From Rhodospirillales bacterium BBD 1991-14 (lineage in GTDB: Bacteria > Pseudomonadota > Alphaproteobacteria > Kiloniellales > Kiloniellaceae): 64,000 nucleotides of DNA. Both the position numbers and the translations under genes were made by a program. Numbering within the stretch: position 1 is the stretch's first letter; every line of letters begins with the position of its first letter. The stretch spans positions 630,996-694,995 of the forward strand of contig LYSY01000003.1 of assembly GCA_001657395.1 (NCBI GenBank), in the 5' to 3' direction. Shown piece by piece: positions 17,953-25,878 of the stretch. Below the pieces are notes generated by a model. The model worked only from the letters and a program-made list of their open reading frames with translations, had not been told where the DNA came from and ran no database searches.

Positions 17953-19091
17953 CAGGCCGCCTCCAGCACCGTGGCGATGCCCTGGCCGCCGCCGATGCAC
18001 TGGGTCGAAAGGGCCAGTTGCTTGCCTTCGCGCTTCAGAAGCTGCGCGGCCTTGCCGGTAATGCGTGCGCCGGTCGCCCCCAGGGGATGGCCCAGGGCGA
18101 TGGCACCACCGTCGATGTTGGTCTTCTCGAGGTCGAGGCCCAGTTCGTCGGCGCAGGCCAGCGCCTGGGAGGCGAAGGCCTCATTCAGCTCGATGATGTC
18201 GAGGTCGCCGACGTTGATGCCGGCACGCTCCAGCGCCTTGCGGCTGGCCGCCACCGGGCCGATGCCCATGACTTCCGGGTCGCAACCGGCCACTGCGATC
18301 GAGCGCAGCTTTGCAAGCGGCTGCAGCCCGTGGGCCTTGGCGTAGTCCTCAGAGGTCACCAGCACGGCAGAGGCGCCGTCGGTCAGCGGCGAGGCGGTAC
18401 CGGCGGTGACGCTGCCGTCCGTGGAGAAGGCCGGCTTCAGCTCCGCCAGAGCCGCGGCGGAGGTGTCGGGACGGATGCAACCATCGGCCTCCACCGTCGC
18501 GCCGTTGGCCTGGATGGGGACGATCTCGTCACTCAGCTTGCCGGCGTTCTGTGCAGCGGCGGCCTTGACGTGGCTGGAGACGGCGAACTCCTCCTGCCGG
18601 CCGCGCGGGATCTGGTGCTTCTGCGCGACGTTCTCCGCCGTCTCGCCCATGGAGATGTAGGCCTGGGGGAAACGCTCGGCGAGACCGGGGTGGAGCAGCG
18701 GATTGAAACCCGCCATCGGCACCCGGCTCATGGACTCGATGCCGGCGCAGATAAAGGCCTCGCCGGCATCCATCTGAATGTTGCCGGCGGCCATGTGGAT
18801 CGACTGCATGGAGGACCCGCAGAAGCGGTTCACCGTGGTGCCGGCGACCGAGATCGGAAGATCCGCGAGAAACCCGATCAGCCGCGCGACGTTGAGACCC
18901 TGCTCGCCTTCGGGGAAGGCGCAGCCGACGATCAGATCCTCGATATCCTTGGGGTCGACCCCGGTCTTGCCGAGCAGACCGCGCACCACCTGGGCCGCCA
19001 TCTCGTCGGGACGAACCTTCACCAGGTCACCCTTGTTGGCGAAGTGAAAGGGGGAACGGGCGTAGCCTGCGATAACAACGTTCTTGTGCAT
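17952..19091 (-). CDS. fadA: Acetyl-CoA C-acyltransferase (3-ketoacyl-CoA thiolase)
   Basis: A 379-residue degradative thiolase, cleaving 3-ketoacyl-CoA with CoA to acetyl-CoA and a shortened acyl-CoA. The nucleophilic Cys91 is in NRFCGSSMQSIH. The catalytic His is in GGAIALGHPLGATG and the second Cys in QCIGGGQGIA near the C-terminus. NEAFASQ is also present. It lies between merR and the bifunctional gene in the same operon, overlapping the latter by the stop/start bases. AAAGG precedes the ATG. Confidence 0.93.
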   Translation of the reverse strand: MHKNVVIAGYARSPFHFANKGDLVKVRPDEMAAQVVRGLLGKTGVDPKDIEDLIVGCAFPEGEQGLNVARLIGFLADLPISVAGTTVNRFCGSSMQSIHMAAGNIQMDAGEAFICAGIESMSRVPMAGFNPLLHPGLAERFPQAYISMGETAENVAQKHQIPRGRQEEFAVSSHVKAAAAQNAGKLSDEIVPIQANGATVEADGCIRPDTSAAALAELKPAFSTDGSVTAGTASPLTDGASAVLVTSEDYAKAHGLQPLAKLRSIAVAGCDPEVMGIGPVAASRKALERAGINVGDLDIIELNEAFASQALACADELGLDLEKTNIDGGAIALGHPLGATGARITGKAAQLLKREGKQLALSTQCIGGGQGIATVLEAA

Positions 19092-19157
19092 GGGTCGGAC
19101 CTTTCGGCGTTGTACTCCTGACCGCAGCGCGGATGCCGGCGGAGGAGGGTAAGACTG

Positions 19158-19556
19158 TTACTCGGCGGCCTCGGTACTGGCGCCCTTGGACCTCAGAAAA
19201 TCCTCCACATCGGAGGCAATGCTGCGCAACTCGTCGAGAGTCTGCTGCAGGTCGCGATGCTGCGCCTCCAGCGTCTCGATGCGATCACGGGCCTTGTTCA
19301 GCGTCAGGCGCATCTGTTCGACCTGGCCCGGGTCGCTGTCATAGAGATCGAGCCATTCGGCGATCTCCTTGAGCGAAAACCCGAGGCGCTTGCCGCGCAG
19401 GATCAAAATCATGCGCCCGCGGTCGCGGTGCGTGTAGACGCGGGTCTTGCCGGCGCGCTGCGGCGCGATCAGACCCTTGTCCTCGTAAAAGCGCAGCGCC
19501 CGCGGCGTGACGTCAAGCTCCTGCGCCAGCTCGGTCACCGAATAGAGCTTGGTCAT
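19158..19556 (-). CDS. MerR-family regulator inside the fad operon
   Basis: A 132-residue MerR-type regulator. The N-terminal winged HTH reads YSVTELAQELDVTPRALRFYEDKGLI with the RVYTHRDRGRMILILRGKRLGFSLKEI wing. A coiled-coil dimerisation helix follows and there is no metal-binding C-terminus. Relatives (LiuR-like) regulate branched-chain and fatty-acid catabolism, sensing acyl-CoA. Its start overlaps the fadD stop (ATGA), so it is translated from the operon it probably controls. A palindrome with an ACGT-N2-ACGT core about 200 bases upstream of fadD is a candidate site. Confidence 0.88.
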   Translation of the reverse strand: MTKLYSVTELAQELDVTPRALRFYEDKGLIAPQRAGKTRVYTHRDRGRMILILRGKRLGFSLKEIAEWLDLYDSDPGQVEQMRLTLNKARDRIETLEAQHRDLQQTLDELRSIASDVEDFLRSKGASTEAAE

Positions 19557-21304
19557 GAAGGCTCCCGCCCCTGACCCACGGACTCCGCCTCTTGCGGCGA
19601 TGCTGCAGCGGCGTGCTTGGCGCGCTCCTCGGCGATCAGTTCTTTCTTGGAGAGCTTGCCGATCATGGTCTTCGGCAGTTCGTCGCGGAACTCCGCCTGG
19701 CGCGGCATCTCCATGGGCGAGAGCTTGTCCTTGAGAAAGTCCTGAAGCGCTTCGAGCGTCAGGTGCTCGCCCTCCTTCAGCCGGATAAAGGCCTTGGGCA
19801 CCTCGCCGCGATAGTCGTCCGGCACGCCGATGACCGTGACCTCCGCCACCAGAGGATGCCGGTAGATCGCTTCCTCGATATGTCGCGGATAGACGTTGTA
19901 ACCGCCGGAGATGATCACCTCCTTGAGGCGGTCGATGAGGAAGGTATAGCCCTCCTCGTCCATATAGCCGACGTCGCCGGTGTGGACGCTGCCGGCGCGC
20001 AGGGTCTGTGCGGTCTCCTCGGGCCGCTGCCAGTAGCCGGCCATCACCTGGGGTCCGCGGATGCAGATCTCGCCCACCTCGCCAAGCGGCATCAGCTTGT
20101 CGGGATCGTCCAGGGAGCGGATCTCGATGGTGGTGCCGGGCATGGGCAGGCCGATGGAGCCGTCCTTCTGGGTGCCGATCAGCGGGTTGCAGGTCACCAC
20201 TGGGGAGGTCTCGCTGAGTCCGTATCCCTCCAGCACGTTGCAGCCGGTGAGGGTCTGGAAGCCCTCACGCACCTCCTGCGGCAGAGAGGCGCCGCCGGAG
20301 AGGCAGTAGTTGATGCAGGAGAGGTCGTAGCGCGCCAGCTTCGGGTAGTGGATGATGGCGTTGTAGAGCGTGGGCACGCCGGGGAAGCAGGTCGGCTTGG
20401 TGCGCGCAATGGCCTTCAGCAGCATGGTGATTTCGAAGCGCGGCAGCAGAACGATCTCCGCCGCGCCGCGGATGCCCAGATGCATGATCACCGTCATGGC
20501 GAAGACATGGAACAGCGGCAGCACCGCCATCATGCGTTCCTTGCCCATCTCGGCGCCGATGAACCAGGTCCAGAGCTGGCTGGTGTTTGCAGAGAGATTG
20601 CCGTGGGTCAGCATCGCGCCCTTGGGCGTGCCCGTCGTGCCGCCGGTGTACTGCAGCACCGCGACGTCTTCGACAGTCACCTCCGCCGGCTCGAAGCGAC
20701 CGTCGTTGTCGATCATGCGGGCGAAGGCGACATAGCCCTCTTCCTTCGGCATCTTGGCCAGCTCGCCGCGCTTGGCGATGGCGAAGAGCTGCCGCTTAGG
20801 AAAGCGCAGCACATCGCCCATGGCGCAGACCACGATCTTCTTCAGCGCGGTCTTCCTGAAAGCGTCGACCAGCTTGGGCAGCAGCAGCTTCAGATCCAGC
20901 GTGACCGCCACCTCGGCGCCGGAGTCCGCCAGCAGGTCGAGCACCTCCTCCTCGGCATAGAGCGGGTTCACGTTGACGACGATGGCGCCCAGCTTCATCA
21001 GCGCGAAATAGCAGATCACGTAGTAGGGCGTGTTGGGCAGAAAGAGCGCGACCCGGGTGCGCTTCCTGACCCCCAGGTCCTGGAAGCCTCGCGCCGCGCG
21101 GTCGACCAGATCGCTGACCTGCTGGTAGCTGTAGCGCTTGCCCAGGAAGTCGAGACAGGGCTGGCCGCCGTATCCGGCCACGGCCCGGTCGAAGGCCAGG
21201 TACAGCGGTTCCTGGAGCACCGGGCCGTCCCACGCGACGCCGGGCGGATAGCTTTTGTCCCAGGGCAGCCCGGGATCGCCGATACTGGATTGGTCTAGGG
21301 CCAT
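19553..21304 (-). CDS. fadD: Long-chain-fatty-acid--CoA ligase
   Basis: A 583-residue ANL-superfamily ligase that activates fatty acids with ATP and CoA, feeding the beta-oxidation genes downstream. Markers are the P-loop-like YTGGTTGTPKGAMLTHGNL, the GYGLSETSPV acyl-binding motif, and the C-terminal hinge YTFLIDRLKEVIISGGYNVYP with PKTMIGKLSKKEL carrying the catalytic Lys. Length is normal for FadD. It is the first gene of the minus-strand operon fadD-merR-fadA-fadN-fadE. The ATG at 21304 has only a weak SD. ACCACGTGGT lies just upstream. Confidence 0.93.
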   Translation of the reverse strand: MALDQSSIGDPGLPWDKSYPPGVAWDGPVLQEPLYLAFDRAVAGYGGQPCLDFLGKRYSYQQVSDLVDRAARGFQDLGVRKRTRVALFLPNTPYYVICYFALMKLGAIVVNVNPLYAEEEVLDLLADSGAEVAVTLDLKLLLPKLVDAFRKTALKKIVVCAMGDVLRFPKRQLFAIAKRGELAKMPKEEGYVAFARMIDNDGRFEPAEVTVEDVAVLQYTGGTTGTPKGAMLTHGNLSANTSQLWTWFIGAEMGKERMMAVLPLFHVFAMTVIMHLGIRGAAEIVLLPRFEITMLLKAIARTKPTCFPGVPTLYNAIIHYPKLARYDLSCINYCLSGGASLPQEVREGFQTLTGCNVLEGYGLSETSPVVTCNPLIGTQKDGSIGLPMPGTTIEIRSLDDPDKLMPLGEVGEICIRGPQVMAGYWQRPEETAQTLRAGSVHTGDVGYMDEEGYTFLIDRLKEVIISGGYNVYPRHIEEAIYRHPLVAEVTVIGVPDDYRGEVPKAFIRLKEGEHLTLEALQDFLKDKLSPMEMPRQAEFRDELPKTMIGKLSKKELIAEERAKHAAAASPQEAESVGQGREPS

Positions 21305-21309
21305 GTCTC

Positions 21310-21319
21310 ACCACGTGGT
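21310..21319. promoter_or_regulatory. 10-bp palindrome next to the fadD start
   Basis: ACCACGTGGT is a perfect palindrome ending six bases from the fadD ATG. It could be part of the leader or an operator. The sequence alone does not decide. Confidence 0.3.
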
Positions 21320-21447
21320 TGTCGCAGGCGGTTATCCTTTGGGGCGGTTGCTGTCCGGCGCCGCCGCACCCAGTAACCGGGTTCCGGCGAGGGCGACCTG
21401 CCCGAGGCCCGCCGCAGAACCCGCCGGCCTACAAGTGTCCGACCAAG

Positions 21448-21475
21448 TGATTACGAACCTCTATACATGTAATCA
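21448..21475. promoter_or_regulatory. Inverted repeat in the fadD upstream region
   Basis: TGATTAC at 21448-21454 and GTAATCA at 21469-21475 are perfect 7-bp inverted arms around a 14-base spacer. They overlap a smaller palindrome, TACATGTA (21464-21471). They lie about 145-170 bases before fadD in an AT-richer stretch, so this is probably promoter or operator sequence. Confidence 0.4.
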
Positions 21476-21500
21476 TTTTCCACAAAGCGTCAATAAGATG

Positions 21501-21510
21501 ACGTATACGT
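21501..21510. promoter_or_regulatory. ACGTATACGT palindrome, candidate operator of the fad MerR regulator
   Basis: A perfect 10-bp palindrome with the ACGT-N2-ACGT core that I recall for LiuR-type MerR regulators of acyl-CoA catabolism. It lies upstream of the operon that encodes such a regulator. The distance to fadD (about 200 bases) is long, so this is a hypothesis. Confidence 0.4.
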
Positions 21511-21600
21511 GAATCATCGGACGTTGTGTCAAATTCGGTCAACTTGCGGCATCACCGATTGCCACTTGGGAGTGTGTCAGGACAGAACGCTGACGGGAAT

Positions 21601-21650
21601 GGCGAAAAATGCGCCGGCCCGGCCCCCCGGGGAAGGGAGGGGCCGGGCCG
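21601..21650 (-). terminator. Intrinsic terminator after the FAH-family gene
   Basis: Perfect 12-bp arms CGGCCCGGCCCC (21615-21626) and GGGGCCGGGCCG (21639-21650) surround a 12-base loop. Read on the minus strand, CGCATTTTTCGCC follows, giving a U-tract. It lies 32 bases past the stop of the gene at 21682. Confidence 0.8.
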
Positions 21651-21681
21651 ACAGCCGGAGCGAGCCTGGGACTGGCCGCTG

Positions 21682-22899
21682 CTACTCGGGGGACGCCGCG
21701 ATCACGGCGATGGCAATCCGCCCGAGCCGGCTGCTGCTGTGTTCCACCCGGTCGCCCGGCTGCAGGAAGCGCCGGCTTTCCAGGTCCCGCTCGATGGCGC
21801 GCTCGATCACATAGTCGCGCGGCGAGGCGACAGAGAGGAAACCGGCAAGACAGACGTAGGCAACCGCCCCGCAGCCGATCTCCCGCTCCGTCGGCGGACG
21901 GAACAGGATACCCGCCGGCGTGCCGGACAGCAGCACCGTGCCCCGGCGGATCGCACCCTCCGCGGTCAGGGGCACGGGGCGACCCTCGAACACCCAGCGC
22001 GCGGCATCGCCGGCCGCCAGCACGAAGCCGGCCATCTGCCGGAAATCGAGGATCATCTCCGCACCCGAACCGGACTGCATGGGCGTGCCGTTCCGGACGG
22101 TCGCGATCGCCTCCTCCGAGACAAAGCGGCGCCAGTCTTCGGGCACCACCAGATAGGGCCCGGTCGGCATGCGGCCCTGGCCGCTTTTCGCGTCGCTGAA
22201 GCCGAGGCCGCTCAGATTCTCTTCGTCGGGCAGGTTGCGCAGCAGCGCCGCGCGGTCGGTGAAGTCGCCGCAGAGAAAGACCCCTTTCAGGGCGGCATCG
22301 AAGTCACCGATGCTGCGGATGTCCCGGTCGAAGCGCATGCAGAGTTCGACCTCGTAGTCGAACAGCCCGGCCTCGGCATCGACGCCAAAGGCGCCAAGCG
22401 CAGCCGTCGGGCGGGCGAACTTCGGAAAGGCAAAAACGCCTTCGTTGTTCACCTCCTCGCCATGGTCGGCGAAGTTGGTGCCGAAGGCGATGTGGTTTTC
22501 GCCCTGCGCCGCCGCCATCAGTTGTTCGAAGCCGTAGCGCCGGGCCATGCCCGCTGGGTTGCGGGCCAGTTCGATCAGCGCCGGACGGCCGAGCCTGCGG
22601 ATGGCGTCGAAGGCATCGCCGGCCTGCCCGTCCAGCAGCGGCGCAAGGTCGATGCCGACCACCGCGTCCTCGGCCTCGCCGGTCACCAGCAGCAGCGTTT
22701 CGGCCCCCCCGGCGGCGCCCAGCCGGGCGAAGGTCAGTGCCTCCTCGAAGGGTGCGATCGACCCGGCGGGCTGCGGGCCGACCTCCGCAGCCTCGATTGG
22801 CCCGGACGGCGATGCACAGACCAGAAAGTAACCGGCATAGACCGCAGCGACGAGCACGGCCGAAACCAGAAGAGCGCAGCGCTTCTTGCTGATGGTCAT
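21682..22899 (-). CDS. Membrane-anchored fumarylacetoacetate-hydrolase-family protein
   Basis: A 405-residue protein starting with a basic N-terminus and one hydrophobic segment (CALLVSAVLVAAVYAGYFLVC), a signal anchor or uncleaved signal. The rest fits the FAH fold: HIAFGTNFADHGEEV, FDYEVELCMRFDRDI (metal-binding Glu), KSGQGRMPTGPYLVVPEDW, and RRGTVLLSGTPAGILFRPP. Family members cleave or tautomerise beta-diketo acids in the cytoplasm; an exported or membrane-tethered form is uncommon. GGGAG precedes the ATG at 22899. The upstream part of the open frame overlaps the MipA/OmpV gene and is not coding. Confidence 0.82.
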   Translation of the reverse strand: MTISKKRCALLVSAVLVAAVYAGYFLVCASPSGPIEAAEVGPQPAGSIAPFEEALTFARLGAAGGAETLLLVTGEAEDAVVGIDLAPLLDGQAGDAFDAIRRLGRPALIELARNPAGMARRYGFEQLMAAAQGENHIAFGTNFADHGEEVNNEGVFAFPKFARPTAALGAFGVDAEAGLFDYEVELCMRFDRDIRSIGDFDAALKGVFLCGDFTDRAALLRNLPDEENLSGLGFSDAKSGQGRMPTGPYLVVPEDWRRFVSEEAIATVRNGTPMQSGSGAEMILDFRQMAGFVLAAGDAARWVFEGRPVPLTAEGAIRRGTVLLSGTPAGILFRPPTEREIGCGAVAYVCLAGFLSVASPRDYVIERAIERDLESRRFLQPGDRVEHSSSRLGRIAIAVIAASPE

Positions 22900-22907
22900 G
22901 ATGGACT

Positions 22908-22951
22908 CCCGCTTGGTGTCAGCGCGCTTGGCATTAGCCCGCTTGGCGTTA
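22908..22951. repeat. Short degenerate direct repeats between two genes
   Basis: Three copies of about 15 bases containing CGCTTGG(T/C)(G/A)T(C/T)A follow one another between the FAH-family start and the MipA/OmpV stop. They come from slippage-type duplication and have no assigned role. Confidence 0.6.
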
Positions 22952-23776
22952 AAAGGAGAAGGAAATGGCCAGACCGGCGAAAACCTGATCCGGCGAGCCC
23001 TCGTCATCAACGACCGGACTGTCGGCGGCATCGCCGACGAGGCGGGTGTACTCGAGACGGCCCACGACACCCCAGCGTTCGGAGATCGCATAGCCGAGCG
23101 AAACCTCCGCCACGACGTCCTTCAGGCCGCCTTCGGCATCGAAGGCCGAGAGGCCGCTGCGGGCGGAGTCGGCCCCGTCGATCCCGAAGTAGGTCTCGGC
23201 ATAGTCGTCGCTGGCGAAGGTGAGGCCGGCATCGAAACCGAAGCGCCAGCGATCCGCGAAGAAGGTTGCATAGCCGCCGCCGAGACCGACGGTCAGGCCT
23301 TCATGGGTGCCGGTGACATCGGCCAGGACCTCGATGCCAAGCTCCAGTTCGTCCTGCGGCCGCAGGACTTCGACGAACTGGTAGCGCAGAAAGCCGCCCA
23401 GCTCGATGGCATCGTCGATCTCCGACAGGCGGTCGACGGCATTGCTGCTCACGTCGTCGCGTCCCGGACGATAGGTGAAGGAGGGGCCGAACTGCAGCCC
23501 CGGCCGGTTGCGCAGGTTGAGACGGGCATCGAGGCCGTCGATCTCCAGACCCAGGCCGTAACCCTCGATCCGGCTGATGATGAGCGGCACGGCCTCGTAA
23601 TCGGAGGCGCCCTCGTACTCCGGCGAGAGGGCGGGGCCGAGCGCGATGAAGCCGCTCACCCCGCCGTCGCTGTCTTCGGGCGGGCCGTCCTGGGCCAGGG
23701 TCGCGGCGGGAAACAACAGGGCGCCGCCGGCGAGGGCCGACAGCAGAGAACGAAAGGACACGAAGTGCTGCTGCAC
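22949..23776 (-). CDS. MipA/OmpV-family outer-membrane protein
   Basis: A 275-residue protein with a signal peptide ending near ATLAQDGPP and a beta-barrel-like remainder that ends in the outer-membrane signature FAGLAISFSF (C-terminal Phe). Alternating strands such as VSGFIALGPALSPEYEGASDYEAVPLI open the MipA/OmpV domain, and LEYTRLVGDAADSPVV closes it. Members scaffold murein hydrolases or act as porin-like proteins. The GTG at 23776 follows AGAGGAG; the in-frame ATG 80 codons upstream lies in non-signal sequence. It is divergent from a TetR gene. Confidence 0.85.
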   Translation of the reverse strand: MQQHFVSFRSLLSALAGGALLFPAATLAQDGPPEDSDGGVSGFIALGPALSPEYEGASDYEAVPLIISRIEGYGLGLEIDGLDARLNLRNRPGLQFGPSFTYRPGRDDVSSNAVDRLSEIDDAIELGGFLRYQFVEVLRPQDELELGIEVLADVTGTHEGLTVGLGGGYATFFADRWRFGFDAGLTFASDDYAETYFGIDGADSARSGLSAFDAEGGLKDVVAEVSLGYAISERWGVVGRLEYTRLVGDAADSPVVDDEGSPDQVFAGLAISFSF

Positions 23777-23948
23777 GTTCCAGAAACTCCTCTTGCACTG
23801 TCCAATTGAGAGCGGATCGCCTCCGCCGGCCCGGTGCCGGGGCTTGGCGCGGCTTCGGCAGCAGTGTGAGTAAGAGCTTACGTTCTGGAAACTCGCATTC
23901 CGCAGTGCAGCAAACCGCACCGCGCGGGCGCCGAGACGCCAGGAAAGC

Positions 23949-23963
23949 CGCTTTATATAAGCG
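23949..23963. promoter_or_regulatory. Palindrome in the MipA/TetR divergent region
   Basis: CGCTT-TATAT-AAGCG has perfect 5-bp arms and an AT core, with GAAA and TTTTC flanks extending the symmetry. It lies in the spacer between the divergent MipA/OmpV and TetR genes, so it may be a TetR operator over a promoter. Confidence 0.4.
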
Positions 23964-24066
23964 TTTTCAGTCGGGTAACTGCAGGCCCTCCGCAGCGCAG
24001 TACTCGTGTTTTGCACGACCCAGCGCGGTCGACGGCGCCGCCAAAGCGGGCTAACCTGCTTTCAAT

Positions 24067-24705
24067 ATGAGCAAGTCCTCACGTCCATCCGGAGTCTGCC
24101 GCCCGGCCAGGGTGCGGCGCCAGCCACGCCAGGAGCGCTCCCGCGCGATGGTGGACGCCATCGTCGAGGCGACCTGGAAAGTGCTCGCCGAAGAAGGCTA
24201 TGCCGCGGCCAGCACCAACCGCATCGCCGAGCGGGCCGGCACCAGCGTCGGCTCCCTCTACCAGTACTTCCCCAACAAGGACGCCATCGTCGCCGCCGTG
24301 CAGCGGCGCCACCACGCCGACCTCAGCGCGGTCATGGCCGCTGCCTTCGCCGAGGCCGCGGGGCAACCGCTGGCGGTCGCCACCCGGCTGCTGATTCGTG
24401 CCAGCCTGGACTCCCACCTGCTGGACCCGGACCTGCACCGCACGCTCTCCGAAACCGTGCCGGCCTCGGTCAACCCGGAGACCCGCACGACGCTGCTCAA
24501 CGGCATTCACGCCCAGATCCGCGGCTGGCTGATGAGCCACCGGCCTGAAGTGACGGTGACGGATTTCGACACCGCCGCCTTCATCATCCTGAACATGGTG
24601 GAGTCCTGCTGCCACGCCGCCGTTCTCGGGCAGGGGCCGGCGGTGGATGCCCAGAAGGTCGAAGACGAACTGACCGCGGCGGTCGTGGGCTACCTGACTC
24701 GATGA
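24067..24705 (+). CDS. TetR/AcrR family transcriptional regulator
   Basis: A 212-residue regulator. The HTH spans about residues 27-68: MVDAIVEATWKVLAEEGYAA, then ASTNRIAERAGTSVGSLYQYFPNK. The C-terminal domain is helical with two Cys-His rich spots (ESCCHAAVLG). The start has no clear SD, and the Arg-rich first 20 residues are plausible for the subfamily. It is divergent from the MipA/OmpV gene and convergent (7-base gap) with the alcohol dehydrogenase. Either could be its target; a palindrome in the divergent gap favours the MipA side. Confidence 0.85.
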   Translation: MSKSSRPSGVCRPARVRRQPRQERSRAMVDAIVEATWKVLAEEGYAAASTNRIAERAGTSVGSLYQYFPNKDAIVAAVQRRHHADLSAVMAAAFAEAAGQPLAVATRLLIRASLDSHLLDPDLHRTLSETVPASVNPETRTTLLNGIHAQIRGWLMSHRPEVTVTDFDTAAFIILNMVESCCHAAVLGQGPAVDAQKVEDELTAAVVGYLTR

Positions 24706-24712
24706 ACCGCGT

Positions 24713-25699
24713 TCAGGGCCGCAGGACCGCGGCGCCCTGAAGCCGCCCCGCACGCAAATCGTCCAGCGCCCGGTTGGCCTCAGCGAGGGGATAGTCGCGG
24801 GTGTGGGTCTTCACCGGCACCCTGGGCGCCAGGGCCAGAAACTCCTCAGCGTCCCGGCGCGTCAGGTTGGCGACGGAGCGCAGCGTCCGCTCCTCCCAAA
24901 GGATACGGTAGGGGAAGCTGGGAATGTCGCTCATGTGAATGCCCGCGCAGACCACGGTGCCGCCGCGCGCGGTGCGTCTCAGCGCCTCCGGCACCAGGGC
25001 GCCGACCGGCGCGAAAAGGATGGCGGCGTCGAGTTCCTCGGGCGGCGCCTCCCCGGACGCACCGGCCCAGACGGCGCCGAGGCCGCGGGCGAAAGCCTGC
25101 GCCTCTTCATCGCCGGGGCGGGTGAAGGCGAAGACCTCCCGCCCCTCCCAGAGTGCGACCTGGATCATGATGTGGGCAGCGGCGCCGAAGCCGTAGACGC
25201 CGAGGCGCCTCGCCTCCCCCGCCATGCGATAGGCGCGGTGACCGATGAGGCCGGCGCAGAGCAGCGGCGCTGCCTCGGAGTCGCTGTAGCCTTCCGGCAG
25301 GGCGAAGGTATAGCGCGCGTCGGCCAGGCAGTGTTCGGCATAGCCGCCGTCGATCTGGTATCCGGTATAGCGTGCGTTGCCGCAGAGGTTTTCCCGCCCC
25401 GTCGTGCAGTAATCGCAGGTGCCGCAGGAGAAGCCGAGCCAGGGCACGCCGACCCGCTGACCGACTTCGAAGGTCTCGACGCCGGCGCCCAGCGCCTCGA
25501 CCATCCCGACGATTTCATGGCCGGGAACGATCGGCAGCTTGGGCTCCGGCAGTTCGCCGTCGACCACATGCAGGTCGGTGCGGCAGACACCGCAGGCCCC
25601 GACCTTCAGGCGGATCTGGCCCGGGCCAGGATCGGGGACATCCAGTTCCGCCGCCTCCAGGTGCCCGGCCGCTTTTGTCCGCAGAACCATCGCTTGCAT
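24713..25699 (-). CDS. Zinc-dependent alcohol dehydrogenase (AdhP-like MDR family)
   Basis: A 328-residue medium-chain dehydrogenase. Catalytic zinc ligands are Cys39 (GVCRTDLH) and His61-Glu62 (PGHEIVG). The structural zinc site is Cys92, 95, 98 and 106 in FSCGTCDYCTTGRENLC. The Rossmann part reads RRLGVYGFGAAAHIMIQVA, where the usual GxGxxG is GFGAAA. It oxidises primary alcohols or reduces aldehydes with NAD(P). It is a single gene, convergent with the TetR gene, followed upstream by the REP-like elements. No pathway context. Confidence 0.88.
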   Translation of the reverse strand: MQAMVLRTKAAGHLEAAELDVPDPGPGQIRLKVGACGVCRTDLHVVDGELPEPKLPIVPGHEIVGMVEALGAGVETFEVGQRVGVPWLGFSCGTCDYCTTGRENLCGNARYTGYQIDGGYAEHCLADARYTFALPEGYSDSEAAPLLCAGLIGHRAYRMAGEARRLGVYGFGAAAHIMIQVALWEGREVFAFTRPGDEEAQAFARGLGAVWAGASGEAPPEELDAAILFAPVGALVPEALRRTARGGTVVCAGIHMSDIPSFPYRILWEERTLRSVANLTRRDAEEFLALAPRVPVKTHTRDYPLAEANRALDDLRAGRLQGAAVLRP

Positions 25700-25710
25700 G
25701 GGCCGCAGCC

Positions 25711-25789
25711 TAGAGCAGATCCGCGTTTGATGGAATCGGCCCCATCGTCATTTAGGGGGGCGATCCATCAAGCCGGGGAATCTGCTCTA
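25711..25789. repeat. REP-like palindromic element with TAGAGCAGAT ends
   Basis: TAGAGCAGAT at the left end and its complement ATCTGCTCTA at the right end form the arms. Inside, TTTGATGGAATCG pairs loosely with CGATCCATCAAG. A similar sequence lies at 6887-6916. It is non-coding, next to a second hairpin element. Confidence 0.75.
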
Positions 25790-25800
25790 ACACTTTGGAA

Positions 25801-25864
25801 TAGAGCGGATTCACATGTTTAGACGGAAACCCAAAGTGTTTCCGTCTAAACATGATCCGCTCTA
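25801..25864. repeat. REP-like hairpin with TAGAGCGGAT ends and alternative pairing
   Basis: Outer arms are TAGAGCGGAT/ATCCGCTCTA and inner perfect 17-bp arms CATGTTTAGACGGAAAC/GTTTCCGTCTAAACATG, with a 3-base bulge and a 7-base loop. The loop and following bases CCAAAGTGTT (25831-25840) also pair perfectly with AACACTTTGG at 25789-25798, so two folds compete. It could act as a terminator for the flanking minus-strand genes. Confidence 0.8.
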
Positions 25865-25878
25865 GCAAGCGCCCCGGC

